Shown: positions 1-7,056 of the stretch, piece after piece
Numbering within the stretch: position 1 is the stretch's first letter
How the letters are laid out: each line of letters begins with the position of its first letter
DNA from: Roseospira goensis
Lineage (GTDB): Bacteria > Pseudomonadota > Alphaproteobacteria > Rhodospirillales > Rhodospirillaceae
Direction: 5' to 3'
Assembly: GCF_014197795.1 (NCBI RefSeq)
Contig: NZ_JACIGI010000011.1
Span: 1 to 64,000 of the forward strand
DNA: 64,000 bases
The notes under the pieces: model-generated
Told to the model about the DNA's origin: nothing
What the model saw: only the letters and a program-made list of their open reading frames with translations
Database searches by the model: none
Program-made: the position numbers and the translations under genes

Positions 1-85
1 CCATCGCGCCTTGAACGGCCTGACCCCGCTCGCGTACCTTCAAAACGCTCTCAAGGAGCCTTCTCCAGAGTCTCAGGCAGCCTGA
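1..85 (+). CDS. Transposase C-terminus (IS3/IS481-like), 5' part outside window
   Basis: Reading frame 2 runs open from the window edge to a TGA at 83-85 and encodes 27 residues containing HRALNGLTPLAYLQ. That string is the typical C-terminal end of the integrase (rve) domain of IS3/IS481-type transposases, just after the catalytic glutamate region. Only the tail is visible, so I cannot tell whether the element is intact. It ends about 90 bp upstream of a tRNA gene. No obvious terminal inverted repeat can be judged without the other end. Confidence 0.6.
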   Translation, partial: HRALNGLTPLAYLQNALKEPSPESQAA

Positions 86-176
86 ACCCATACACCGCAA
101 ACGCCGCGCTTGCCGTGGGCCGCGCGCCTGCGTATAAACGGGGGTCCGGCCCGGGGTCAGACCCGCCCGGTGCGCT

Positions 177-251
177 GCGGGTGTAGTTCAGTGGTAGAAC
201 GACAGCTTCCCAAGCTGTATGTCGTGGGTTCGATTCCCATCACCCGCTCCA
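177..251 (+). tRNA. tRNA-Gly (anticodon CCC)
   Basis: A full cloverleaf can be drawn. The acceptor stem GCGGGTG pairs with CACCCGC, followed by the discriminator T and an encoded CCA. The D-arm contains GTTCAGTGGTAGAAC, the anticodon stem ACAGC/GCTGT holds loop TTCCCAA (anticodon CCC), and the T-arm has GTGGGTTCGATTCCCAT. It decodes GGG glycine codons. A hairpin terminator follows 38 bp downstream, so it is probably transcribed as a single tRNA. Confidence 0.97.
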
Positions 252-288
252 GACTTCTCCATACTTCTCCATACCGAATCAGACACTT

Positions 289-312
289 ACGGCCCCTCCA
301 CGGGGCCGTTTT
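289..312 (+). terminator. Rho-independent terminator after tRNA-Gly
   Basis: ACGGCCCC and GGGGCCGT form an 8-bp stem around a short loop and are followed by TTTT on the plus strand. It fits termination of the tRNA transcript and also faces the 3' end of the convergent rcnA-like gene. Confidence 0.8.
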
Positions 313-343
313 CGTCTGCGGCCGGCGCGCCGCGGTGCGCCGC

Positions 344-1261
344 TCAACCCGCGGGGGCGGTGGGAAGGTGCGTCCAGCCGACCCCGATCATCGCGACCCC
401 GACGACGGCGATCAGGCCGGCCGACACATAGGGGGCCCGGGCCAGCAGCCGATCGAGCCGTCGCGTCCGGCGCGACACGGTGCGGACCCCCAGCGCCGCC
501 ACCACGCCGGCAAGCACGAGGGTGACGGCGAGGCCACCGCTGAACGCCCCGACCAGGCCGACGCCGAGCCAGAAGCGGTCCAGGTGCAGGCACAGGATCA
601 GCACCGTGATGGCGGCGGAACAGGGGATCAGGCCGCCGGTCAGGCCGAACAGCACGGTCTGGGTGTGGGTGGTGCGCCCGGGGCCGGCGGTGCCGATTCG
701 CGCCTCGATCTCGCGGGCGTGGGCGGCGGCGTGCGCATCCTCATATGACCCCTCCCGGGGGAGGGGATGCCCCGGGCCATCCAAAGGCGCCTGCGTGTGG
801 TCGTGTGGATGGTCATGCGTGTGCCCATGCAGGGCGGGGTGGCCCTGCGCCGGCGCCGGCACGCCCGCGACCGCCGGACCGGGCGCGGGTGCGGCCGCGG
901 CGGCGGACGTCCGGCGGTGTATCGCGCGCCGTGCCTGCCACACCATCCAGGCGGCGATGACCAGCACGATCACGCCGGAGGCCATCAGGAACCACGGCTC
1001 CAGCGCCTCGCCGATCATCTCCTCGCCGAAGCGCAGCGCCAGCAGCGCCAGGATCCAGACGATCAGGGTGTGCGACACCGCGGCGGACAGGCCGAGCAGG
1101 ACCGCCTGGCCCACGGTGCCGCGCACGGCGATGATGAAGGCCGCCATCATCGTCTTGGAGTGCCCCGGCTCCAGCCCGTGCAGCGCGCCCAGCGCCAGCG
1201 CCGTCGCGGCCAGCAGCACCGGTTGTCCGCTGCCCTCGGCAATCGCCGTCGTCAAATCCAT
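344..1261 (-). CDS. rcnA: NicO/RcnA-family nickel-cobalt efflux transporter
   Basis: This 305-residue inner-membrane protein belongs to the NicO family that exports Ni(II) and Co(II). The N-terminal part has the family signature around residues 25-40 (GALHGLEPGHSKTMMAAF), several hydrophobic helices, then a cytoplasmic His-rich stretch at about 130-165 with HGHTHDHPHDH, the metal-binding loop typical of RcnA. Further helices carry GGLIPCSAAITVLILCLH. The start is supported by GGGAGGG six bases upstream. It lies 18 bp downstream of a DmeR/RcnR-type repressor on the same strand, so the two form a metal-resistance operon. The exact metal cannot be read from sequence. Confidence 0.9.
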   Translation of the reverse strand: MDLTTAIAEGSGQPVLLAATALALGALHGLEPGHSKTMMAAFIIAVRGTVGQAVLLGLSAAVSHTLIVWILALLALRFGEEMIGEALEPWFLMASGVIVLVIAAWMVWQARRAIHRRTSAAAAAPAPGPAVAGVPAPAQGHPALHGHTHDHPHDHTQAPLDGPGHPLPREGSYEDAHAAAHAREIEARIGTAGPGRTTHTQTVLFGLTGGLIPCSAAITVLILCLHLDRFWLGVGLVGAFSGGLAVTLVLAGVVAALGVRTVSRRTRRLDRLLARAPYVSAGLIAVVGVAMIGVGWTHLPTAPAG

Positions 1262-1279
1262 GGCTGCCCTCCCGTGCGG

Positions 1280-1567
1280 CTACAGATAGCGCGAGATGTC
1301 CTTGAACTCCGCCAGGACCGCCTTGGCCTCGGGGCCGTCGCGCAGCACGCCGTCCAGGCAGTGGTCGATGTGGTCGCGGATGAACACCTGCTTGGCCTGG
1401 CGCACCGCCGCCTCGACCGCGGCGAGCTGCTGCGCCACGTCGACGCAGGGCCGCTCCTCCTCGATCATGGCGCTGATCTTGCGCAGGTGGCCCTCGGCGC
1501 GGCGCAGGCGCTTGACGATGTCGGCGTGCGTGGCGTGCACGGCCGGGGCGCTGTCTTCGCGGGGCAT
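1280..1567 (-). CDS. DmeR/CsoR-RcnR family metal-sensing repressor
   Basis: An all-helical 95-residue regulator of the CsoR/RcnR/FrmR family. It has the N-terminal HATHADIVKRL, then KRLRRAEGHLR, and the predicted metal ligands Cys in RPCVDV plus HIDHC (His and Cys four residues apart) in the second helix. The HxH N-terminus with DHIDHCL resembles DmeR, which represses the dmeRF Ni/Co efflux genes in rhizobia. I chose the ATG at 1567, with GGAG six bases upstream, over an in-frame ATG at 1600, because family members begin close to the HxH motif and the upstream start would overlap a probable operator. It is the first gene of an operon with the NicO exporter and presumably derepresses it when metal binds. 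Confidence 0.85.
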   Translation of the reverse strand: MPREDSAPAVHATHADIVKRLRRAEGHLRKISAMIEEERPCVDVAQQLAAVEAAVRQAKQVFIRDHIDHCLDGVLRDGPEAKAVLAEFKDISRYL

Positions 1568-1580
1568 GGCGGCTCCGATC

Positions 1581-1623
1581 GGGACGGGGTCATGTCCCAT
1601 GAACCTATCCCCCCGGAGGGGAT
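1581..1623. promoter_or_regulatory. Probable DmeR operator region (two inverted repeats)
   Basis: Two dyads precede the repressor gene. One is GGGAC-N8-GTCCC at 1581-1598. The other is a C/G-tract dyad at 1607-1623 with ATCCCC and GGGGAT around a 5-base centre. CsoR/RcnR-family operators are characteristically runs of G/C within an inverted repeat, so the 1607-1623 element is the better candidate for autoregulation of this operon. This is inference from position and pattern. Confidence 0.5.
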
Positions 1624-1798
1624 GGCGTCAAACCCGAGCTCCCCGTGCTCGCGAGCCGGATGGCCGCGCCGACGCTCTATCCCGCCTGGTGACCCATTTT
1701 TCCACTCGGGTTTCGCGGGCAGGGCCGGGACTCAGCCGCTAAGTGTTTGGAACAGGAGTGAAAACCGGCGCCGGGCGGGGCCGCGGACCGGGATGCTG

Positions 1799-1829
1799 TT
1801 GATGTTGCGAGTAGTTCGCAATTCGAATA
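1799..1829 (+). promoter_or_regulatory. Putative Fur box overlapping a promoter
   Basis: TTGCGA-GTAGT-TCGCAA at 1805-1821 is a perfect 6-bp dyad continued by ATTCGAA. It resembles alphaproteobacterial Fur sites of the form TGCGAATnATTCGCA. A TTGATG at 1799-1804 could serve as -35, with a weak -10 (TCGAAT) just past the dyad, so a bound repressor would block the promoter. It is 70-100 bp upstream of the operon that ends in feoB, which makes iron regulation plausible. Confidence 0.55.
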
Positions 1830-1898
1830 CCGTACAAAACATAGGGCCTCCGGACTGACCGGGCCGCCCCGTGTTCCACCGTCCGCGAGATTCGCCGC

Positions 1899-2393
1899 AT
1901 GTCTGCCGCCGCCGCCCGCCTTCCGGACTCTCCCGCCGCGCCGCCCCGGCCCCGGACGCGCCCCGCGCGCCGCGACGCCGAGGACCGGCTGGAGGCCCTG
2001 CGCTGGCCGCGGCGCGGTCCGGTCTGCCCGCACTGCGGGTCGCGCCATGCCTACCGCATGGTCTGCGTCCGGTCAGGCGGCGTCCGGTTCAAGTGCGCGC
2101 GCTGCCGCAAGCCGTTCTCGGCCCGGCGCGGCACCGTGATGGAACGCTCCAACGTCGACACCGCCACCTGGTTGCGGGTGATGGCGCTGTACCTGGACGA
2201 CAGCGGGCGCGGCTTGCCCGTCCGCGTCCAGAAGCTGTGCGGCGTCAGCTACAAGACCGCCTGGTCCATGGTGCGCCGCCTGGACGCGGCCCCCGACGAT
2301 CCGGTGCTGGCCGCGCTGCGCCGCGAGCGGGGATCGGCGCCGGCACCGGCTCCGGGCTGTGCGTCCCGCCCCTTCCACCACCGACTGCCGTGA
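1899..2393 (+). CDS. Zinc-ribbon/HTH protein resembling IS1595 transposase N-terminus
   Basis: A 164-residue soluble protein. After a proline/arginine-rich lead, residues 43-69 hold a zinc ribbon (CPHC at 43-46, CARC at 66-69) of the type found at the N-terminus of IS1595/ISXO2 transposases. A helical stretch at about 80-131 ends in GVSYKTAWSMVRRL, a typical helix-turn-helix. The DDE catalytic domain that should follow is absent, and the protein ends in a short Ala/Pro tail. It sits 15 bp upstream of an exported protein and heads the run to feoB, immediately after a putative Fur box. I infer a DNA-binding accessory or regulator derived from a transposase. A decayed insertion element is the alternative, but there is no trace of the rest of one. 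Confidence 0.75.
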   Translation: MSAAAARLPDSPAAPPRPRTRPARRDAEDRLEALRWPRRGPVCPHCGSRHAYRMVCVRSGGVRFKCARCRKPFSARRGTVMERSNVDTATWLRVMALYLDDSGRGLPVRVQKLCGVSYKTAWSMVRRLDAAPDDPVLAALRRERGSAPAPAPGCASRPFHHRLP

Positions 2394-2408
2394 GAAAAGG
2401 ACAATCCC

Positions 2409-2729
2409 ATGCTTCGATCCGCTTCCGCTTTCGCCCTCGGCACGGCCTTGCTGCTGGCGCCCGCCGGGGCCGCGATGGCCCATACTCCGCTGTTTTCCTG
2501 CTACGACAATGGCGACGGCACCGTGCTGTGCGAGGCCGGCTTCTCCGACGGTTCGTCCGCCTCCGGCGTGGCGGTGCGGGTGCTCGACGCCGATGGCGGC
2601 GTCCTCACCGACAGCCAGATGGACGCCAACAGCGAATTCACCTTCGAGATGCCGGAGGGCGACTACAGCGTGTTGTTCGATGCCGGCGAGGGTCATCAGA
2701 TCACCGTCCCGGCCGCCGAGATCTTCTGA
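2409..2729 (+). CDS. Small exported protein of iron-operon type, function unknown
   Basis: This 106-residue protein has a clear Sec signal peptide (about residues 1-24, cleavage near AMA-HTP) and a mature domain of about 80 residues. Two cysteines (FSCYDNGDGTVLCEAGF) could form a disulfide. The remainder reads as a small beta-sandwich resembling carboxypeptidase-regulatory-like modules (VAVRVLDADGG, FTFEMPEGDYSVLFDAG). AAAGGA precedes the ATG. It lies between the zinc-ribbon gene and the DUF4198 gene in the operon ending in feoB. I infer a periplasmic role in metal capture or delivery. No metal-binding motif is certain apart from the N-terminal His after cleavage. Confidence 0.75.
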   Translation: MLRSASAFALGTALLLAPAGAAMAHTPLFSCYDNGDGTVLCEAGFSDGSSASGVAVRVLDADGGVLTDSQMDANSEFTFEMPEGDYSVLFDAGEGHQITVPAAEIF

Positions 2730-2792
2730 ATCCCATCCTGAGTCCAATTCTGGGTCCGAGACCCGTTCGACCGAGAGAGAGGAGACCCCCGC

Positions 2793-3581
2793 ATGTCCCG
2801 CACCGTGCTGGCGGCGGCCGCCGCCGTAATGCTGTCGGCCGCCCCCGCCCTGGCGCATTTCCAGCTCGCCTACACGCCCGACGTGAACCTCGACCGACCC
2901 GGCGAGGTGCCGATGAAGTTCTTCTTCTGGCACCCGATGGACAATGGCCATGCCATGGACATGGGGACGCCGGAGGACCTGTCGGTCTACTTCAAGGGCG
3001 AGAAGATCGACCTGACCGACGCCCTCGCGCCCGTCACGTTCCAGGCCGCCGAAAACGAGGCCCAGGGTTTCGAGGCGGCGATTCCGGTCAAGCGCAACGG
3101 CGACTACATCGTGGCCTTCACGCCGGCGCCGTACTACGAAGAGAGCGAGGACATTTACATTCAGCAGATCACCAAGAGCGTTCTCAACAAGGGCGGCATT
3201 CCCACGGGCTGGAACGAGCCGGTCGGGCTGCCGACCGAGATCGTGCCGCTCAACAAGCCGACCAACGTGATCGCCGGGTCCACCTTCTCGGGTGTCGTGC
3301 TGTCGGACGGCGAGCCGGTCGCCGGCGCCGAAATCGAGATCGAGTACATGACCGCGCCGATCGACATGGACACCAATCGCCCGACCGAGCCGACCGTTGG
3401 CGGGATGCCGGGCGGGGCGCTGGTGGCGATCACCGACGCCAACGGCGTGTTCACCTTCGGCATCCCGAAGGCCGGCTTCTGGGGCTTCGCCGCGCTCGGC
3501 TCGGGTCCCGCGACGGAGCATGACGGCAAGGAGCTGTCCCAGGACGCCGTCCTGTGGGTGCGGGCCTACGACCTGAAGTAG
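2793..3581 (+). CDS. DUF4198 family periplasmic metal-uptake protein
   Basis: A 262-residue exported protein with a signal peptide (about 1-21, cleavage after ALA) that leaves a mature N-terminus beginning HFQLAYTP. That is the hallmark of DUF4198 proteins, which are associated with nickel and other metal uptake systems. His/Met residues cluster in FFWHPMDNGHAMDMG. The C-terminal half has an Ig-like fold pattern (SGVVLSDGEPVAGAEIEIEYM, then DANGVFTFGIPKAGFWGFAAL). A purine-rich GAGAGAGAGGAG precedes the ATG. It lies 118 bp upstream of feoB. In this setting it probably binds Fe(II) or another divalent metal in the periplasm; the metal is inference. Confidence 0.88.
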   Translation: MSRTVLAAAAAVMLSAAPALAHFQLAYTPDVNLDRPGEVPMKFFFWHPMDNGHAMDMGTPEDLSVYFKGEKIDLTDALAPVTFQAAENEAQGFEAAIPVKRNGDYIVAFTPAPYYEESEDIYIQQITKSVLNKGGIPTGWNEPVGLPTEIVPLNKPTNVIAGSTFSGVVLSDGEPVAGAEIEIEYMTAPIDMDTNRPTEPTVGGMPGGALVAITDANGVFTFGIPKAGFWGFAALGSGPATEHDGKELSQDAVLWVRAYDLK

Positions 3582-3699
3582 CCCCGGCGCCGGCGGCGGA
3601 TCCCGGTCCGCCGCCGCCCGAGGGCATGATGATGATGGGGGGCGGGGTGTGGTCGCGACACCATCCCCCCATCGCGCGTCGTTTCCTGAGAGGTCCGTG

Positions 3700-6267
3700 A
3701 TGCCCGATCCGTCCCCGTCGTCCCCGTCACCGGCCGTCGGCCCGCCGCCGACGCGCATCCGCGTGGCGCTGGCCGGGCAGCCCAACTGCGGCAAGTCCAC
3801 GCTGTTCAACGCCCTGACCGGGGTGCAACAGCACATCGCCAACTACCCCGGGGTGACGGTCGACAAGAAGAGCGGGGTCTACCGCGACGACGGGCTGACG
3901 GTCGAGGTCGTCGACCTGCCCGGGACCTACAGCCTGACCGCGTTCTCGCTGGAGGAACGGGTGGCGCGCCGGTTCCTGCGCGAGGCGCAGCCGGACGTTC
4001 TGGTCAACGTGGTCGATGCCACCACGCTGCGGCGCGGCCTCTACCTGACCTTCCAGCTCCTCGAACTGGGCTTCCCGGTCGTCGTGGCCCTGACCATGAC
4101 CGACGTGGCCGACCGGCGCGGCCTGACCATCGACACCGCGCTGTTGTCGCAGCGCCTCAACGCGCCGGTGGTGCCGGTGGTCGGCAACACGGGGCGCGGC
4201 CGGGAGGATCTGCGCGCCGCCATCCGCGACACCGCGCGGCGCCGCGCGGAGGCCGTCCCCGCGACCCTGAACTACGGCGATCTGGAAGAGCCGGTCGCGG
4301 ACCTGCATGCCCGCCTCGCCGCGCTGCCGGGGGTCACGCAGGCCGTCTCGCCCCGTTGGCTGGCGGTCAAGCTGCTGGAGGGCGACGCGGAGGCGCCCGG
4401 GGTGCTGCGCCAGTACGCCACCAATGTGCACGGTTTGCTCGACCGCGCCGAACGTGCCGCCGCGGCCTTCGAGGCCCGTGCCGGCCTGAGCGTGTCGGAC
4501 CACGTCGCCGGCTGCCGCGACCATCTGGCCGGCGACATCGTGGCGACCACCACCCGCCAGGCGGACACCGGCCGGGTGCCGCTGACCGAGCGGATCGACC
4601 GCGTGTTGCTCAACCGCTGGCTGGCGCCGGCGTTCCTGGTGCTGACGGTCTGGGTGATCTACCAGCTTTCGATCGTCCAGGGCTACGAACTGACCAAGGT
4701 GACGTGGCCTCTGCTGGCCGGATTCCGCGACCTGGCGTCGGACGCCTTGCCGGCGGCCGGCTTCCTGCACGACCCCATGCTGCGGTCGATGGGGCTGTGG
4801 ATGGTGGATTCGGCCAACGCCCTGCTGAACTACGTGCCGATCTTCCTGATCCTGTTCGCGTTGATCGCGATCCTGGAAGACAGCGGCTACATGGCCCGCA
4901 TTGCCTTCATCCTGGACCGCATCCTGCACCGCTTCGGGCTGCACGGACAGTCGACGCTGCCCTACATCCTGGGTGGGGTGTTCGCCGGCGGCTGCGCCGT
5001 GCCGGGGGTGATGGCGACCAAGGGCATTCCGGACCAGCGCGCCCGGATGGCCACCATCCTGACCGTGCCGTTCATGAACTGCCTGGCCAAGGTGCCGCTC
5101 TACACCCTGCTGATTTCCATCTATTTTCCGGACACTAAGGGCCTCATTCTGTTCTACCTGTCCACCATCACGGTGATCTTTGCCCTGCTGGTGGCCAAGC
5201 TGCTGTCGGTGTCGGTGCTGCGCCACATGGAGACGGCACCGTTTGTCATGGAACTGCCGCACTATCATCGGCCGACCGTGGTCGGCGTGCTGCGCCGCTC
5301 CGTCGACCGCACCTGGCTGTACATCAAGAAGGTGGGCACGGTGGTGGTGGCGGTCGCCACCGTGGTGTTCGTGCTGCTGCAGTTCCCCGGGCTGGCGCCG
5401 GACCGGCAGGCGCATTACCACGCCCGCGCCGAAGCGGCGATCACGGACTTCCGCGTCGCCCTGGCCGGCAACCCGCTGGCCGCCGCGGTGGCGGACCAGG
5501 AGGACCTGACCCGGCTGGTGAACCTGTACACCGATTACCGCAGCGACCGCATGCGGGTGACCAGCCGCGAGGCGGCCGAGGCTCTCGATGCCCGCGTCAC
5601 CGAGGCCCATCCCGAGCTGGCGCCGTTCGTGGTGCGCTCGCGCGATCCCGACGCCCGCGCCGCCCAGCGCGCCCTGCGCGATCTGGCGACGACGCGCAAG
5701 GAACTGCGCCGCGAGATGAAGGACGAACGCATCGTCAACAGCGCGCTCGGCCAGTTCGGCAAGCTGCTGGAGCCGGTGACGCAGTACGCCAACTTCGACT
5801 GGAAGATCAACGTGGCGCTGTTCAGCTCCTTCGCCGCTCGCGAAAGCAGTGTCGCCACCCTGGGCGTGCTGTTCGATCAGCCGGAGGGCGAGAACGCCAC
5901 CCTGGAGGAGCGCATGGGCGCCGAGCAGAAGGCGGCCGGCTACACCGCGCTGACGGCGGTGGCGCTGATGCTGTTCTTCGCGCTGTATCCACCGTGCCTG
6001 GCGACCACCATCGTGATCCGGGTGCAGACTCAGTCCTATGCCTGGATGGCCTTCGCCATCGTCTTCCCGACCACGCTGGCACTGGCGGTGGCGAGCCTGA
6101 CCTACACCACGGGCACGCTCCTGAACCTGAGCGGCCTGGAGATGATGACGGCGGTCTACGTCACCGCGCTGGCCCTGCTGCTTCTGGTGGGGTTGTTCAA
6201 GCCGCCGTTCGGGCGGACGCTGCCGGTGCCGGGCTACCGGCCGGAGCCGAAGGGAGCCGCAGAATGA
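3700..6267 (+). CDS. feoB: Ferrous iron transporter FeoB
   Basis: An 855-residue inner-membrane Fe(II) transporter. The G-domain has G1 GQPNCGKST (residues 26-34) and a G3 region VDLPGTYSL. A helical spacer follows, then membrane segments with the gate regions (GGVFAGGCAVPGVMATKG and a second gate near ALYPPCLATT). Between membrane segments, roughly residues 563-690, lies a long soluble insertion rich in Arg/Glu/Ala, which makes the protein longer than E. coli FeoB (773 aa). I chose the ATG at 3700, with AGAGG seven bases upstream, over an in-frame GTG at 3649. The next gene overlaps by ATGA. No feoA is present anywhere in the window. Confidence 0.95.
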   Translation: MPDPSPSSPSPAVGPPPTRIRVALAGQPNCGKSTLFNALTGVQQHIANYPGVTVDKKSGVYRDDGLTVEVVDLPGTYSLTAFSLEERVARRFLREAQPDVLVNVVDATTLRRGLYLTFQLLELGFPVVVALTMTDVADRRGLTIDTALLSQRLNAPVVPVVGNTGRGREDLRAAIRDTARRRAEAVPATLNYGDLEEPVADLHARLAALPGVTQAVSPRWLAVKLLEGDAEAPGVLRQYATNVHGLLDRAERAAAAFEARAGLSVSDHVAGCRDHLAGDIVATTTRQADTGRVPLTERIDRVLLNRWLAPAFLVLTVWVIYQLSIVQGYELTKVTWPLLAGFRDLASDALPAAGFLHDPMLRSMGLWMVDSANALLNYVPIFLILFALIAILEDSGYMARIAFILDRILHRFGLHGQSTLPYILGGVFAGGCAVPGVMATKGIPDQRARMATILTVPFMNCLAKVPLYTLLISIYFPDTKGLILFYLSTITVIFALLVAKLLSVSVLRHMETAPFVMELPHYHRPTVVGVLRRSVDRTWLYIKKVGTVVVAVATVVFVLLQFPGLAPDRQAHYHARAEAAITDFRVALAGNPLAAAVADQEDLTRLVNLYTDYRSDRMRVTSREAAEALDARVTEAHPELAPFVVRSRDPDARAAQRALRDLATTRKELRREMKDERIVNSALGQFGKLLEPVTQYANFDWKINVALFSSFAARESSVATLGVLFDQPEGENATLEERMGAEQKAAGYTALTAVALMLFFALYPPCLATTIVIRVQTQSYAWMAFAIVFPTTLALAVASLTYTTGTLLNLSGLEMMTAVYVTALALLLLVGLFKPPFGRTLPVPGYRPEPKGAAE

Positions 6268-6545
6268 GCCAGGACCCCACCGTGACGGACACCGCCCCCA
6301 CAACCGTGACCACACCCGTCCCCACGACCGCCGCCGATCCGGCGCCGCCGGCGGTCGACCTGAGCGAGGAGGCCGTCGCCGGCGGGCTGGAGCTGCTGCT
6401 GGTGGGGGGGCTGGTGGCGGTCGCGCTGCTGTACCTGTGGCGCACCTGGTTCGGCCGCAAGCGGTCACCCTGTTCCAGTTGCGCCTCCGGCAAGACCTGC
6501 GCGGTCGCGCGTCAGGCCGAAGCCCTCCGCCGCGACCGGGGGTAG
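6264..6545 (+). CDS. FeoB-associated Cys-rich membrane protein
   Basis: A 93-residue protein whose ATG overlaps the feoB stop (ATGA), so translation is probably coupled. A Thr/Pro-rich N-terminus of about 35 residues is followed by one transmembrane helix (about 41-60, LELLLVGGLVAVALLYLW) and a short Cys-rich tail CSSCASGKTC. This matches the FeoB-associated Cys-rich membrane protein family found next to feoB in several phyla. The cysteines probably bind iron or assist FeoB at the cytoplasmic face, as inferred for the family. Confidence 0.85.
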   Translation: MSQDPTVTDTAPTTVTTPVPTTAADPAPPAVDLSEEAVAGGLELLLVGGLVAVALLYLWRTWFGRKRSPCSSCASGKTCAVARQAEALRRDRG

Positions 6546-6640
6546 GGCGCGGCGGCGATCGGCTCTGAAACCAGCAGATTGCGCCGATTCACGCTCGAAA
6601 TCGGCCCCACCCCGGTGGTTCCGATGTCGAGCGATCGGCG

Positions 6641-6991
6641 CTAGCTTTCCTTGACGAACCAGCGTTTGGTGGCGCCGCAGATCGGGCAGCGCCAGGTGTC
6701 GGGCAGGTCCTCGAAGGCGGTTCCCGGCGGGATCGGGTGGTCGCCCATGATGTTGTCGGGATCGCCCTTGGCCGGGTCGTAGTAGTACGGGTCACATTCG
6801 TTGTAGGTGCACCGCCAGATCTGCGTGCGCGGATCGTACGCGGCCTCGGCGGCCTCGGCGGCCTTGGTGGCCGTGCGGGCGCGCGCCGGGCGGGGTCCGG
6901 GCAGGGTCGCGCCCACGAGGCCGAGCAGGGCGGCCGGCCCGGCCCGCAGCAGGCCGCGGCGGCTGGTCGAGGGGGCGGGCAGGGTGGTCAT
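6641..6991 (-). CDS. Tat-exported rubredoxin with CX4C first knuckle
   Basis: A 116-residue protein. Residues 1-40 form a twin-arginine signal peptide (SRRGLLR then a hydrophobic stretch ending near ARA), so the rubredoxin domain should fold with its iron in the cytoplasm and be exported. The domain has [27 protein letters not shown] and four cysteine ligands C61, C66, C102 and C105. The first pair is CTYNEC (CX4C) rather than the usual CX2C, a variant described for a Desulfovibrio desulfuricans rubredoxin-2. GGAGGGACATC precedes the ATG. It lies 65 bp downstream of phoX on the same strand, back to back in 3' ends with the Feo operon. The electron partner is unknown. Confidence 0.9.
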   Translation of the reverse strand: MTTLPAPSTSRRGLLRAGPAALLGLVGATLPGPRPARARTATKAAEAAEAAYDPRTQIWRCTYNECDPYYYDPAKGDPDNIMGDHPIPPGTAFEDLPDTWRCPICGATKRWFVKES

Positions 6992-7056
6992 GATGTCCCT
7001 CCGTGCGCATCGGTCAGGATCACGGGCCGGGGTCGTATCCCGGCCCGTGATCGCTG

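Noticed and set aside
1899-2393. Complete IS1595 insertion sequence
   Set aside because: Only the zinc ribbon and HTH are present. There is no DDE domain, no terminal inverted repeats, and the gene is tightly spaced with the next one.
3727-6468. 913-codon open frame antisense to feoB
   Set aside because: It lies opposite a clearly conserved gene, is composed of Arg/Gln/His/Gly low complexity, and is a by-product of high GC at third codon positions.
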